A DNA stretch of 64,000 nt, taken from positions 372,001-436,000 of the forward strand of contig JAFEMH010000937.1 in assembly GCA_022495995.1 (NCBI GenBank), in the 5' to 3' direction. This stretch comes from Adenophora triphylla var. japonica. Its lineage: Eukaryota; Streptophyta; Magnoliopsida; Asterales; Campanulaceae. This document shows, piece by piece, positions 31,385-41,453 of this stretch. Every line of letters begins with the position of its first letter. Within the stretch, counting starts at the first letter, position 1. Under the pieces are notes generated by a model. The model saw only the letters and a list, made by a program, of their open reading frames with translations, was not told where the DNA came from and searched no databases. A program made the translations under genes and the position numbers.

Positions 31385-33941
31385 TAAGCTTTTTAATAAA
31401 AAATGGTATTCGGTATATTGGTGGAAACCACTAAATTTCCCGTTATCGCCTCCTAACACGAGTCGGGGATAAATTGTGGTCTAACAATCCCACGTGCCGG
31501 TATCACCGTTTTCAAAAAAAAAAAGCTTTTGAGGGTCAAGCTTCCGTCCCGGCTTCGAAAATCATTTTTGTGTGTTGTTGATTTTTTGCACAGTTTTCGT
31601 GTTGTTTTGGCCGCCTCGAAGAAAGTCAAAATTTTGACTGTCGGAATAATGTCCCTAACTGTCGGAATTTTCATGCCTACGTGCTTATGTGCTCATAAAA
31701 AAAAATTTCAAAAAAAAAAAGGGATTTTCAAAAAAAAAAGAAAATTTCCAAAAAAATCATGCATCATATTTTTAAGACACATAAAAAAAAAATCTCTATT
31801 TTACTCGGAAAAGAATATAGGCGCTTGCACACTACGCGCACGTGACCGTACCTTGCACACTACGTCCTTAACGGGAAATCCTTGTCGCGGTCCGTTTGGT
31901 CTTATTACGCCTCTCGGATGAGCACGGGACTACCCAAACATCCCATGGAGCCTCGTGTCGACCATGCACTTGTCCGTGACACACTTTGTCAGAGACCCGG
32001 TTGGTTTTTAGTGCAGTGCAGTGTCATGCCACTGTCCGTGTATAGACCTTTCCTTTCAAGCCTTTGTCGGCATACCGACTCAATATCTCTCGGGTCCCTA
32101 ATCGGTCGCTAATCGGTCGAAGTTGCCGGTTTTCCGCCGCAAACTTTGACCAAGATATTGGCCGGCGCCTTGACTTCGGCTCACGGCGGCACAAATTATA
32201 CACGACTCCCGGCATTGACTGAGTCATCAAGGATTAACGGTTATTCCATGCCTAATTACGGCTTAAGCGACGACAAGTCAAGATCAATGCGGACATTTAT
32301 CGGTCAAATCATGCCGAGCTTTTCGTCGAGCTCTCGGACACGATCTTGACTTTGACGTCGGCTTTGTCCGTAATTTACATCGAATGCTCGTTAAGACTCG
32401 ATTACCCGCCGACTTCTAGGATCGTTTTCTTTCGGTCGGTGGGACCCGCTTGCCCTATAGGACCCTCGCCGGGGCATCCGCTGGGAGGTCGAAATACGGA
32501 GTGGAATACGAGGGGCTTATAGACGTAGTGACGGGGCCCACCGATCCGAGGAATCGAGTAGTTTGCGAAAAAGAAGAGCAATCTTTTCCAACCGATTAGG
32601 TTAATAAAACATGTTTTAAGTAAACGTGAACAAATAAGCGCATGTTGCATGAGCCAAAAGCCCGAAACACCTACCCTCCTTCCATTCCCGGACATCGAAC
32701 CTTCGTGTCCTTTCCCCATGACTCCGCACAAAGCTTGGTTTCGGGCACGGGTCACCGTTTGATCGGTTGGGAAGAGTCAGCGCATCGTCGGCTTCGCCAT
32801 TTGTTCCGACTCGGGTTTGAGAATGTACGCATCGGCCGGTAATGATGGGGATAACGTTGCTCCAGTCCTCCGAATCCCTCGGACGGACCGATGTGGATCC
32901 GAGTTGGTAGAGCAAATGAGACTTCGGCATGAGGCTCAAATTGATGACCTGCGGGGGTAGTCGCAAGTCATGGTTTGACTATCGGTCTCAATTCCGATGG
33001 CACTTTTACCGCAAAGACGAAGAAGGGTTCTCCTCCTCTTCTTAACGATCCGGATACACTAAGATGCTACCCCAAGATTCCTATGTTTCCACCGCCGTAC
33101 TCACGCCCGCCGACTTACAGGCAACCGGCCCCCAAACGCAGCGATCGGGGACGAAAGAGTTCGGTATCTTTGTCGGTTGTCCCCTCTCAAGGTGATGATC
33201 CCACAAATATCGGCTGAGTGATGAAAATCGAGGAACGATTAAAGAAATATGGTCGGCCATCAAATCCCTGGAAGAACGCCGGAAACGGACGAGCGGGCTG
33301 GATTGAAGAGGCCACACGCCACTTTGGGACCTTAACAATATCCCAAGCGGCGGGGCTGCCTTGAAGGACAAACATATGCCCGTTCCCAGGGACCTCACTA
33401 TCTCTCATTATCCGGCGGAGTCCAATCACTCGCTACCGAGGCGAGCCCGGCGGAATCCCCGGACCGGTTCCACTCAAAGTCATTCCGGCACCGCTCAACG
33501 AGGTCCCAAATCCGCCGCAGTAGTAGAACACATTTGGTGGGATATTTGTGGCTGTCCCGATTGCCTTGAAAGGGACTATCGGGATTGGATACACGAGGAC
33601 CGTCCTCCTAAGAAAAAGAAAATTTCCTCCCGGCAAAAATTGAAGGAGAGATTCGAGGCGGTGATAACGGTGTGGGAACGCTCGGGGAGCCATGCGGGGA
33701 TTTGATTATTATGTACTCTACTCCGGTCGAGTCTTCCCCAAAGCAAAAAGGGATAAAAGAGCGAGAAAAGCTTTGCCAATGACGGAATTGAGACCTTCTG
33801 GATACCGAGTCTTTGCAGACAAAAGTCCAACCCCCTGGGGTCGACGCCCAAGGTTCGGTTGTCCGGCTCAGAGTATACACCGATGAAGAAAAACCGACGC
33901 CTTGATCTGGCGCTCCCACTCAATCAACATGTTGGCTGGAG
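31385..33941 (+). pseudogene. Leader and decayed gag region
   Basis: No long frame survives. Short coding-like stretches include a proline-rich one at about 33050-33170 (KIPMFPPPYSRPPTYRQPAP), as seen in the linker part of Tat gag proteins, and another near 32870-32950. The rest is GC-richer, CpG-containing and broken. Gag assignment is by position and composition. Confidence 0.4.
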
Positions 33942-34520
33942 ATGGCAACCGCCACAAAAGGCATCGGTATAACCCGGGGGCTTCGGCAAAGACTACGCCT
34001 CGCAAGAAAAAGGCACGAAGTGGCCGGCGATGAATCTCCATCCCGAGACAAGGACCAAATCTATGATCCTCACCTATATGGGAGTATGATCACCTTCTGC
34101 GATGAAGATTTGCCAAGAGATGTCTCCCAACACAATGAAGCTTTGTACATCACTATTCGGCTCAACACCATGTCACTCCCTGGGGTATTAGTGGACAATG
34201 GATCATCGGTAAATGTCCTTCCCCTCGGCATGATGAGGGCCCTCCGCATAAATGAAAGGCGCGTGATCCCATCTACCCGGTGTCAAAGCCTACGACGGTT
34301 CGTCTCGTCCCCATCAGGGACGGTGACTCTGGAACTGCAGTACGAAACCCAAATGGTGCCCGCGAAGTTCCATGTAATGGATATCCCCTCCGAGTTCACA
34401 GCCCTACTAGGGCGCCCTTGGTTGCATCACATGAAAGCCATAGCCTCCACTCTCCACCAATGCGTCAAATTCATCAACCGGCAGGGAGACCTCGAAGTCA
34501 TAAGGGGTGACAGGTTTCCT
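33942..34520 (+). pseudogene. Retrotransposon aspartic protease
   Basis: The frame from 33942 contains HNEALYITIRLNT, then GVLVDNGSSVNVLPLGMM (active-site DNGS form common in Tat elements), and later FTALLGRPWLHHMKAIAS. Retropepsins dimerise and cut the Gag-Pol precursor. The frame stays open to 34742, but the sequence after about 34520 no longer looks like a protease. A gap of degraded sequence separates it from the RT frame. Confidence 0.75.
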
Positions 34521-35078
34521 CATAGGGAACGAAGTGAAACAATAGCCAAGAACGCCCACGGTCAAACAGGGGCTACATCCTTCAAGAGGCAAGTCTCGCC
34601 GGCATCCTTTGGAATCCCGGCAATGCCAACTATGTCGACACACTCAAGCGAGCGGACTCCGAAGAAGTTCGATTCGTCAAATTCAATTGCTATTTCCAAC
34701 ACTTGGAGGCGTATTGGAAGGAAACGCTGGACACCGCCATGATACAGGCACACAAGTCCCGGTCCTCAATCACGCATTTGTCGGTATTCTGCAAACCCAT
34801 TCTTTGGCCTCGCCAGGCGAGAGATTTTCATGATAAAAGTCGGCAAACACCGACGGACTCGGCTCGAATCTATGAACGTCGTGTGGGACGTCCTCCTTCT
34901 TGAACTACCTACCAAGCCTTTCCGCTCGAGTATGGGACATGAGATTTTTCTAGCGGCTCACCGAGACGCAATGCGTCCTTACATCTGGATTGAGCGGTCG
35001 GATTGTGGCGAAACGGAAGTCCCGAAGTGAGGAAGATCCCTACATCCACATGCTCGGCTTTCGAGATGCCAAACACAG

Positions 35079-37811
35079 TTGATTATGGTTCGAGACAAAG
35101 AGATGATAGCAACGGCTGAAGAGAGGAGCACGAGACCATGCCTTTCCCGAGTTGTGAAGCCACCAGCAGCGATGCCGCTAAAGAATTGGGAAACTCTCTC
35201 GGGCCCGTCCGCGACCAAGGAGGAAATGATCACCAAGCTTGGATTGGTCCCCCGTCCTTTCGTGTCAACCTTTGTAAAGTCCTCCGAGTCTCTCATTGTT
35301 GAGTTCGAGTCTCTCGAGTCGTCCGACGGCCTCACGCCTGAAGACTACGAGTCTGTAGCCAACGTTGTATTCCCCTTCGTCTTCAATGAAATGATGAACC
35401 TTTCTGAGTATCCCTTAATTGCCACTTTAACTAATGATGAATTAACTAATAATCTAAAAACAGTTAATAACGATTCACTAGATGAAGAGGCAGACACATT
35501 AAATGAACAATATATCAAAGAAATCTTTAAGCAGGTTGTCCGGAAAGAGGAAAATCGAGCCCAAGCTGCCGAAGAGATTTTGACAAGTGTGAATTTGGGA
35601 ACTACGGAAGAGCCTAAAGAGACGCAGATTGGTAGTTTCTTCGAAGGGACTGAAAGGGTTGCCCTAATCGAGCTGCTAAAAGAATTCGTGGATGTGTTCG
35701 CATGGTCCTATAAAGATATGCCAGGCCTCGATCCTTCCATAGTTGAGCACCGAATACCGCTCGACCCAGAAGTCAAGCCAGTAAAGCAGAAGCTAAGAAG
35801 AATTAAGCCCGAATGGTCCTTACAAGTGAAAGAGGAAATAGAAAAGATGCTCAGGGCAGGGTTCATCAGGGTCATTGAATACCCAACATGGCTGTCCAAC
35901 ATAGTGACGGTGACCAAGGCCAACGGAAAGATCCGATGCTGCGTAGACTTCAGAGACTTGAACAAAGCCAGTCCAAAAGACGATTTCCCCCTGCCAAACA
36001 TCGACATTTTGGTAGATTCCACGGCCAACCACGAAGTCAAATCTTTCGTCGATGGTTTTGCCGGCTACAACCAAATCAAAATGGCAGAAGAAGATCAAGC
36101 CAAAACAGCCTTCACAACCCCTTGGGGCACATACTGCTACACGGTCATGCCATTCGGACTAAAGAATGCTGGGGCTACGTACCAGAGGGCAGCTACAGCT
36201 CTGTTCCATGACATGATCCACAAAGAAATTGAGGTCTATGTGGACGACATGATAATACATTCCAGAGGATCAGATGGCCAGCACTTTGTTGATTTGAGAA
36301 AATTCTTCGGCCGCCTCCGAGACCACAGCATGAGACTGAATCCAGCCAAGTGCACCTTCGGTGTAAGACGGGGCAAGGTACTAGGATATATGGTGACAGA
36401 ACGGGGAATCGAAGTAGATCCCCAGAAAATCAAGGCGATAGTTGAAATGAAGCCACCACGGACACTGACAGAAGTGAAATCCTTCATGGGAAGACTGCAA
36501 TACATAAGCCGCTTTGTAAATCAGCTGACCTCGATCTGCGAGCCAATCTTCAAGTTGATGAAAAAGAATGCCTACACAGAATGGACCCCAGAATGTCAGC
36601 TTGCCTTTGAACAAATTAAGGCATACCTTGTGAATCCCCCGATTCTCTGCCCACCACATCGGCAAAAGCCACTCTTGCTATATCTCACTGTCACGGATAC
36701 AGCAATTGGGGCTATGCTAGCTCAAGAGAAAAAAGATTCCAAAGTCGAAAACGCCATCTATTTCGTAAGCAGAAAGCTCCAAGGAAGCGAACTCAATTAC
36801 TCTGCTTGCGAGAAGACTTGCGCAGGTTTGGTCTGGGTAGTGGGAAAGTTGAAACACTACATGCAGTCTCACCCGATACATCTTGTTTCAAGGATAGACC
36901 CCATCAAATATCTGTTCGACAAGCCTTCCATCTCCATGAGATTGGCAAAATGGTCGTTCTTTTTGGCCGAATATGACATCGCTTATGTTTCAAGGAAATC
37001 CGTAAAAGGACGCATAATGGCAGAACATCTGGCCGATTTCCCAAGTGATGAGTCCCGAGGACCTGAACCTCAATTTCCCGATGATGGAATCTTCGCTCTA
37101 GAAGGAGAAAATCGCTGGCAACTCTTCTTCGACGGGGCGTCAAACAAAAGGGGGAACGGGATAGGAATGCTTCTGGTCGATCCTACTGACGAACACACCC
37201 CCATAGCAGTAAGGCTGAACTTCGAAGTCACCAACAACGCTGCTGAATATGAAGCTTGCATAGCTGGGTTGGAAGCCGCCCTTGAAAGAAATATCAAGGA
37301 ATTGGAGGTGTACGGTGACTCTGCCCTCATCATCAATCAGGTCTCTAACAAATGGAAGACCGTGGATCCGGGTTTGCAAAAGTATCATGCTTACATGGAA
37401 GAGTTAGTAACTCAATTCAAAGAAATCAGCTTTCATTACCTGCCAAGAGACCGAAACAGGTTCGCAGATGCTCTGGCTACACTAGCCTCTCTTGTCGAAA
37501 TACCCGAAGGAAAGTCGGTTAAACCATTCGTAGCCTGGAGAAGAGAAAACCCCGCCTATTGCTTCGAAATTGAAGCGGAAGCCGAACTGATCAATGAGCC
37601 CTGGTACACTCGTATTTACCAAGACTGGAAGGATGGCGAGGCCTCTTTCAAGAACGAAGATGGGGAATATAAGGAAGGAATCAAAGCAAAGTCTCTCACT
37701 CGAAGCGGCTCGCCTCCCATTATGTTCTTTTGGGAAACATGTTATACAACAAACGTTATCAAGGCCCCCTCCCGCGATGTATCAGCAAACAAGCGGCTAC
37801 CGAACTCATGA
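35079..37811 (+). CDS. Pol: reverse transcriptase, RNase H and second RNase H
   Basis: A 910-codon open frame and the best-preserved gene of the element. Order: linker (residues 1-220); RT (about 225-480) with VTKANGKIRCCVDFRDLNKA, QIKMAEEDQAKTAF and the catalytic YVDDMI at about 387; the Ty3-type RNase H (about 525-640, LLLYLTVTDTAIGAMLAQE); then a second RNase H with LFFDGASNKRGNGIG (682), VYGDSALIINQ (743) and NRFADALATLAS (about 790). Two RNase H domains are a hallmark of the Tat lineage. From about 37690 the frame runs into shifted sequence, so the last 35 residues are not genuine. The start codon shown is only the first ATG. Confidence 0.85.
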   Translation: MIMVRDKEMIATAEERSTRPCLSRVVKPPAAMPLKNWETLSGPSATKEEMITKLGLVPRPFVSTFVKSSESLIVEFESLESSDGLTPEDYESVANVVFPFVFNEMMNLSEYPLIATLTNDELTNNLKTVNNDSLDEEADTLNEQYIKEIFKQVVRKEENRAQAAEEILTSVNLGTTEEPKETQIGSFFEGTERVALIELLKEFVDVFAWSYKDMPGLDPSIVEHRIPLDPEVKPVKQKLRRIKPEWSLQVKEEIEKMLRAGFIRVIEYPTWLSNIVTVTKANGKIRCCVDFRDLNKASPKDDFPLPNIDILVDSTANHEVKSFVDGFAGYNQIKMAEEDQAKTAFTTPWGTYCYTVMPFGLKNAGATYQRAATALFHDMIHKEIEVYVDDMIIHSRGSDGQHFVDLRKFFGRLRDHSMRLNPAKCTFGVRRGKVLGYMVTERGIEVDPQKIKAIVEMKPPRTLTEVKSFMGRLQYISRFVNQLTSICEPIFKLMKKNAYTEWTPECQLAFEQIKAYLVNPPILCPPHRQKPLLLYLTVTDTAIGAMLAQEKKDSKVENAIYFVSRKLQGSELNYSACEKTCAGLVWVVGKLKHYMQSHPIHLVSRIDPIKYLFDKPSISMRLAKWSFFLAEYDIAYVSRKSVKGRIMAEHLADFPSDESRGPEPQFPDDGIFALEGENRWQLFFDGASNKRGNGIGMLLVDPTDEHTPIAVRLNFEVTNNAAEYEACIAGLEAALERNIKELEVYGDSALIINQVSNKWKTVDPGLQKYHAYMEELVTQFKEISFHYLPRDRNRFADALATLASLVEIPEGKSVKPFVAWRRENPAYCFEIEAEAELINEPWYTRIYQDWKDGEASFKNEDGEYKEGIKAKSLTRSGSPPIMFFWETCYTTNVIKAPSRDVSANKRLPNS

Positions 37812-38855
37812 AAGAAATACATGGTGGTACCTGCGGCCCTCACATGAATGCTCGAGCTCGATGCAAATCATACCGAGAATGGGGTATTTTTGGATCACCA
37901 TGGAAGCCGATCGCATCCAGCTTTGTCAAAAGCCGCGACAAATGTCGCCGATACTCAAATCTTAATCACTTGCCTCCTCACGAGTTATACCGCATGACAA
38001 CCCCTCGCCTTTCGTCACTTGGGGGAATTGATGTCATAGGCAAAATCACACCATCAGCAAGAACGGCCACGAGTTCGCCCCCGGTAGCCGTGGATTATTT
38101 CACCAAGCGGGTTGAAGCCAAGTCCTACAAAATCCTCAATTCAAAGAAAGTTGCCCTCTTCATCAAAGAAAACATCATGTGCGTATACGGGTTGCCGGCC
38201 GAAATCATTTCGTATAATGGATCCCACTTCGAAGGGGAATGTGACAAATCCGGCGGAATTCCGAATAACCCGTCACAAGTCATCACCCTACAGCCCCAAA
38301 CCAACGGAGCCGTCAAGCAAAGAAACAAGACTCTGGAAAATATCATCCGGAAAATGGCCGTCCAAGGCGTAGATTGGCCCGAGAAGTTACACCCGGCACT
38401 CGGGGCTACGTAACATCGCCGAACGGCAACCGGGGAAACACCTTTGCCCTCACATACGGAATGGAAGCCGTACTCCCAATCGAGCCGGAAATACCTCGCT
38501 CCGTATACCGCCGGAAAGCCAAATCAACGAGGTCGAATGGCTCCGCAGTCGCCATGACGAATTGGCCCTACTAGACGAACGCCGATCAAGGCCATGGAAC
38601 ACATCCGGCCTACCAAGGAAGAATGGCTAGAGCCTTCGACAAGAAAGTAAAGCATCGGGAGATCCGAGAAGGTGATCTCGTTCTAAAAGAAAAGCCCCGT
38701 CCGTATCAACCCTCTCGGCAAATGGGAGCCCGTATGGGTCGGGCCATATGTCGTCCGTAAGATCTTCTCCTGAGGAGCCATGCAACTTGCACTCGACGGA
38801 ATCCCTTTGTACACCCAAAGGAATGGTGACAAGCCGCGCAGATACTACGCGTAAA
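37690..38855 (+). pseudogene. Integrase, frameshifted and catalytically altered
   Basis: Continues Pol after a frameshift at about 37700. Recognisable are the zinc-binding tail (RDKCRRYSNLNHLPPHE), core motifs GGIDVIGKI and VAVDYFTKRVEAKS, and the C-terminal region near 38720-38850 (GKWEPVWVGPYVVRK then a stop). Normal core motifs would read DNGSHF and NGAVE. Here they are YNGSHF (about 38214) and NGAVK (about 38307), so two acidic catalytic positions are lost. Several more frameshifts occur between 37850 and 38600. Confidence 0.75.
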
Positions 38856-39178
38856 AAAAAAAAAAAAAACAAAAAAAAAAACAAAACAAAAAAAAACAAA
38901 AACAAAACAAAACAAAAAAACAAAACAAAAAAAAACAGTGCTAAAAGAGTAATACCCAACTAGGTTAGAAACCCGAAAAGGGCGGCCTAGGTAAAAAACA
39001 GGGTTGCACCAAAAAAACAACAAAGAAAAAAGAAAAAAAAAAACAAAAAAAAGAGAACAAAAACAAAAAAAAGAGTGCTAAAAGAGTAATACCCAACTAG
39101 GTTAGAAACCCGAAAAGGGCGGCCTAGGTAAAAACAGTGGTTGCACCAAAAAAAAAAAAAAAAAAAAAACAAAAAGAG
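38855..39178 (+). repeat. A-rich tract with tandem duplication after pol
   Basis: Runs of A and CAAAA enclose two copies, period about 139 bp, of a unit containing gtaatacccaactaggttag and cccgaaaagggcggcctagg. Confidence 0.85.
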
Positions 39179-39187
39179 TTCACCAGG

Positions 39188-39240
39188 TTGAACTACGAAG
39201 ACCCGAGCTCCTCAAAATGAGGGGAACGTAGGCAGCCGGA
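39188..39240 (+). repeat. Conserved non-coding motif, copy 1
   Basis: GAACTACGAAGACC, then GGGGAACGTAGGCAGCC. Related copies are at 45270-45318 and 45823-45870, each with GAACTACG, TTGATTCCC and GGATACGTAGGTAGCC. Confidence 0.6.
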
Positions 39241-39649
39241 AACGGTTCGGTCTAAAGCACAAATAAAAGCCATACTTTGGCATAAATACAATTGATAAGA
39301 CAATGAAAGCGTCTCGAAAAACTCTAAAGCAATTCAAATATTCATTACAAGTTAAAAGCTCTTTGATGAGTCTAAGCCCGATTCATTCCTACAACCGGCA
39401 ACCTCGCTAAAAGGAAAACTAAGATACATAATCAAACTAATGTGTCCATGGCAAGAAAGGGATACTTGGAAACCTCGTGAGTCACTCCAAGCCACTCAGA
39501 CCGGCCTCTCCCTTCTTCTTCCCCTCCGAGTCTTTCTCTCTCGAACCGGAAAATGCCTGCATTCCTCCTACCAAGCTCCTGTATAGGAACAGGTCTATCA
39601 AACCGGCCTCCGTCGTGGCCTTAGTAGCCCTAGCGTCATCCCTCATCTC

Positions 39650-40981
39650 CTCGTAACCTAGCCGGTAACATAGGAGCCCTCCTCTCCTCGTCTCTTGACG
39701 TAAGCCTCATAATCGGCCACGCCGTCTCCGCTCCCGTCACGAGGATTGGCCCTCGCCTCGCCCCTCCTCCTCTCGTAAACAGCCCGGTCCTCCGCACCCA
39801 TAATGGCCTCACGCCGCCTCAAAATAGCCACCCGAGTCTCTCCTGCATGCCCCTCGTACCAATCCAGTACCAAGTGGTCGTGAACACCGGCCTCGGACGC
39901 TCGAGAATGACCCGAGGAGGAAAGGCATCATACCTCCATACTGGAAAGAAATGGAAACACCGAGGGATCATCCATGGAAACAGGAGCCACCACCCCGGTG
40001 GCTATACATCATCAAAACCCTCCAAAGGAACCCGCTTCCAAGCCAAACCGCCTAAGGACCGTGAGCCGGAATGTAGAAACCGGACCGAGAAAGCCCCTAA
40101 GCATAACCACATGGGACCCGTCCCGAAGCACTCTACGAGTCTCCACCCGCCAACGAGGCACCGACCATCTGATATCTTCGCCCGGCGACCCGCCATCCAA
40201 CGCTCCCACGAGCCCCGATCATCAAAATCTACATCAACACCTCTCCCGGCAAAAGTCCAAGGCCCGATCATATCGTAGGTTTCCCGAAGAACCCCCAAAC
40301 GCTCCATCGCCCACAGTGGTCAAGAGAAACGGGCCGCCCCGCGCATATACCGCCGTCCGGTAGCTAATCCGTCGAGAGCATGAAAAGTCTCCCCAAGAAT
40401 CAAAGGAACGACATCTCTCGCCTGTGCGACAATGAACGACAACATCCAAAGAAAGATCGATGGCAAATCCCAAAGGAATAGACCATGAACAAAGTGCCGA
40501 ACATGCAAAGTGCAAAGGCATCCCAATAGGCGTCATCCACCAAGCCTAAGCCCCTAAATCTGCCGGGAAGACCGGAAATATCAAAATGGTCGGGACCGCG
40601 GATCATGCCTCGTGCTTCCTCCGGAAAGATGAAGAAGGTTGCACAACTTGTCAACAAAAGAAGCTCCTCCTGACAAAGGAATTGCTATCTCCTCCACCTC
40701 CGGACCTCCAAGCAAGGCCCGAAATTCTTCCACACGGAACAATCTCGTTGAAGGAAAGGCAAAAGACATGCCTTCTAGTATCCCAAAACGAAGAAGAAGC
40801 CCTTAAGAGGTCATAATCCGGAACCAATTCTTTGAGAGACCACAAGCATCGTACCTTGTACCGTTCTTCAAAGAAAGACCTTCTCTCATGCATAATTTCC
40901 CGACCAATCCTTGAACTTGTTGAAAAATGACATTTGGGATTCTTGGGATAATTTTGAGGAGCTTTTCTAAGGCTTTCCATG
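39650..40981 (-). pseudogene. Antisense PMD-like ORF (copy 2)
   Basis: On the minus strand from about 40981: MESLRKAPQNYPKN, then KELVPDYDLLRASSSFWDTR, HVFCLSFNEIVP. After a frame change come FRVEEFRALLGGPEVEEIAI and DAYWDAFALCMFGTLFMVYS. The pattern (LL-x-A..FWD....F.F...E-x-V-P..EEF..LLG) is the plant mobile domain, which Tat elements are known to carry as an antisense extra ORF. Three or more frameshifts; nonfunctional. Confidence 0.6.
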
Positions 40982-41297
40982 GTTTTTTCTCTCTTCCTCC
41001 CCGAAAATGGCCGTTTGGACCGGAGGTTGAAGAAGATATTTGAATTTGAAATAAAGCAAAGACCAGATTTAAAGCAAAATCAAAGGACAAAGGTCGATGC
41101 CGTCCCATCCGCGCGGACATGTTTGTTTTCATCGTAAAATTCTGCAAATGTCTCCAAGCCGCTACACTAAAGAGGAATATTCCGTCCCGTTGCTCGAAAC
41201 TTGTGCAAAAACCTCCCCAAACCAAATCCCATATACCAAACACCCTTGCAAAAAACAAGGCTCATGCAACACTGCATTCATATTGCATTGCATTCAT

Positions 41298-41410
41298 AAA
41301 ATAAAATCCTAAATTATTACATTCCAAAAAAAAAAGAGAGTGTACATAAAAAAAAACAAACAAACATAAATAAAATCCTAAATTATTACATCAAAAAAAA
41401 AAAAAAAAAT
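41298..41410. repeat. Short tandem duplication, A-rich
   Basis: ataaaatcctaaattattac occurs twice (about 41298 and 41371) with A-rich spacers. Confidence 0.75.
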
Positions 41411-41453
41411 GTGCATAATCTGTAAACAAATCTAAATCTCAAAAAAAAATCAA

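Noticed and set aside
32402..33923. Several overlapping frames of 100-120 codons in the retrotransposon leader
   Set aside because: Open frames occur on both strands because of GC-richer composition; none shows a family pattern except weak proline-rich gag-like text.
35708..37388. Antisense frames of 80-110 codons across pol
   Set aside because: Shadows of the real plus-strand RT/RNase H coding sequence.
38627..39172. Minus-strand frames rich in Phe/Leu that look like membrane proteins
   Set aside because: They read through A-rich tracts (poly-Lys on one strand, poly-Phe on the other) after pol.
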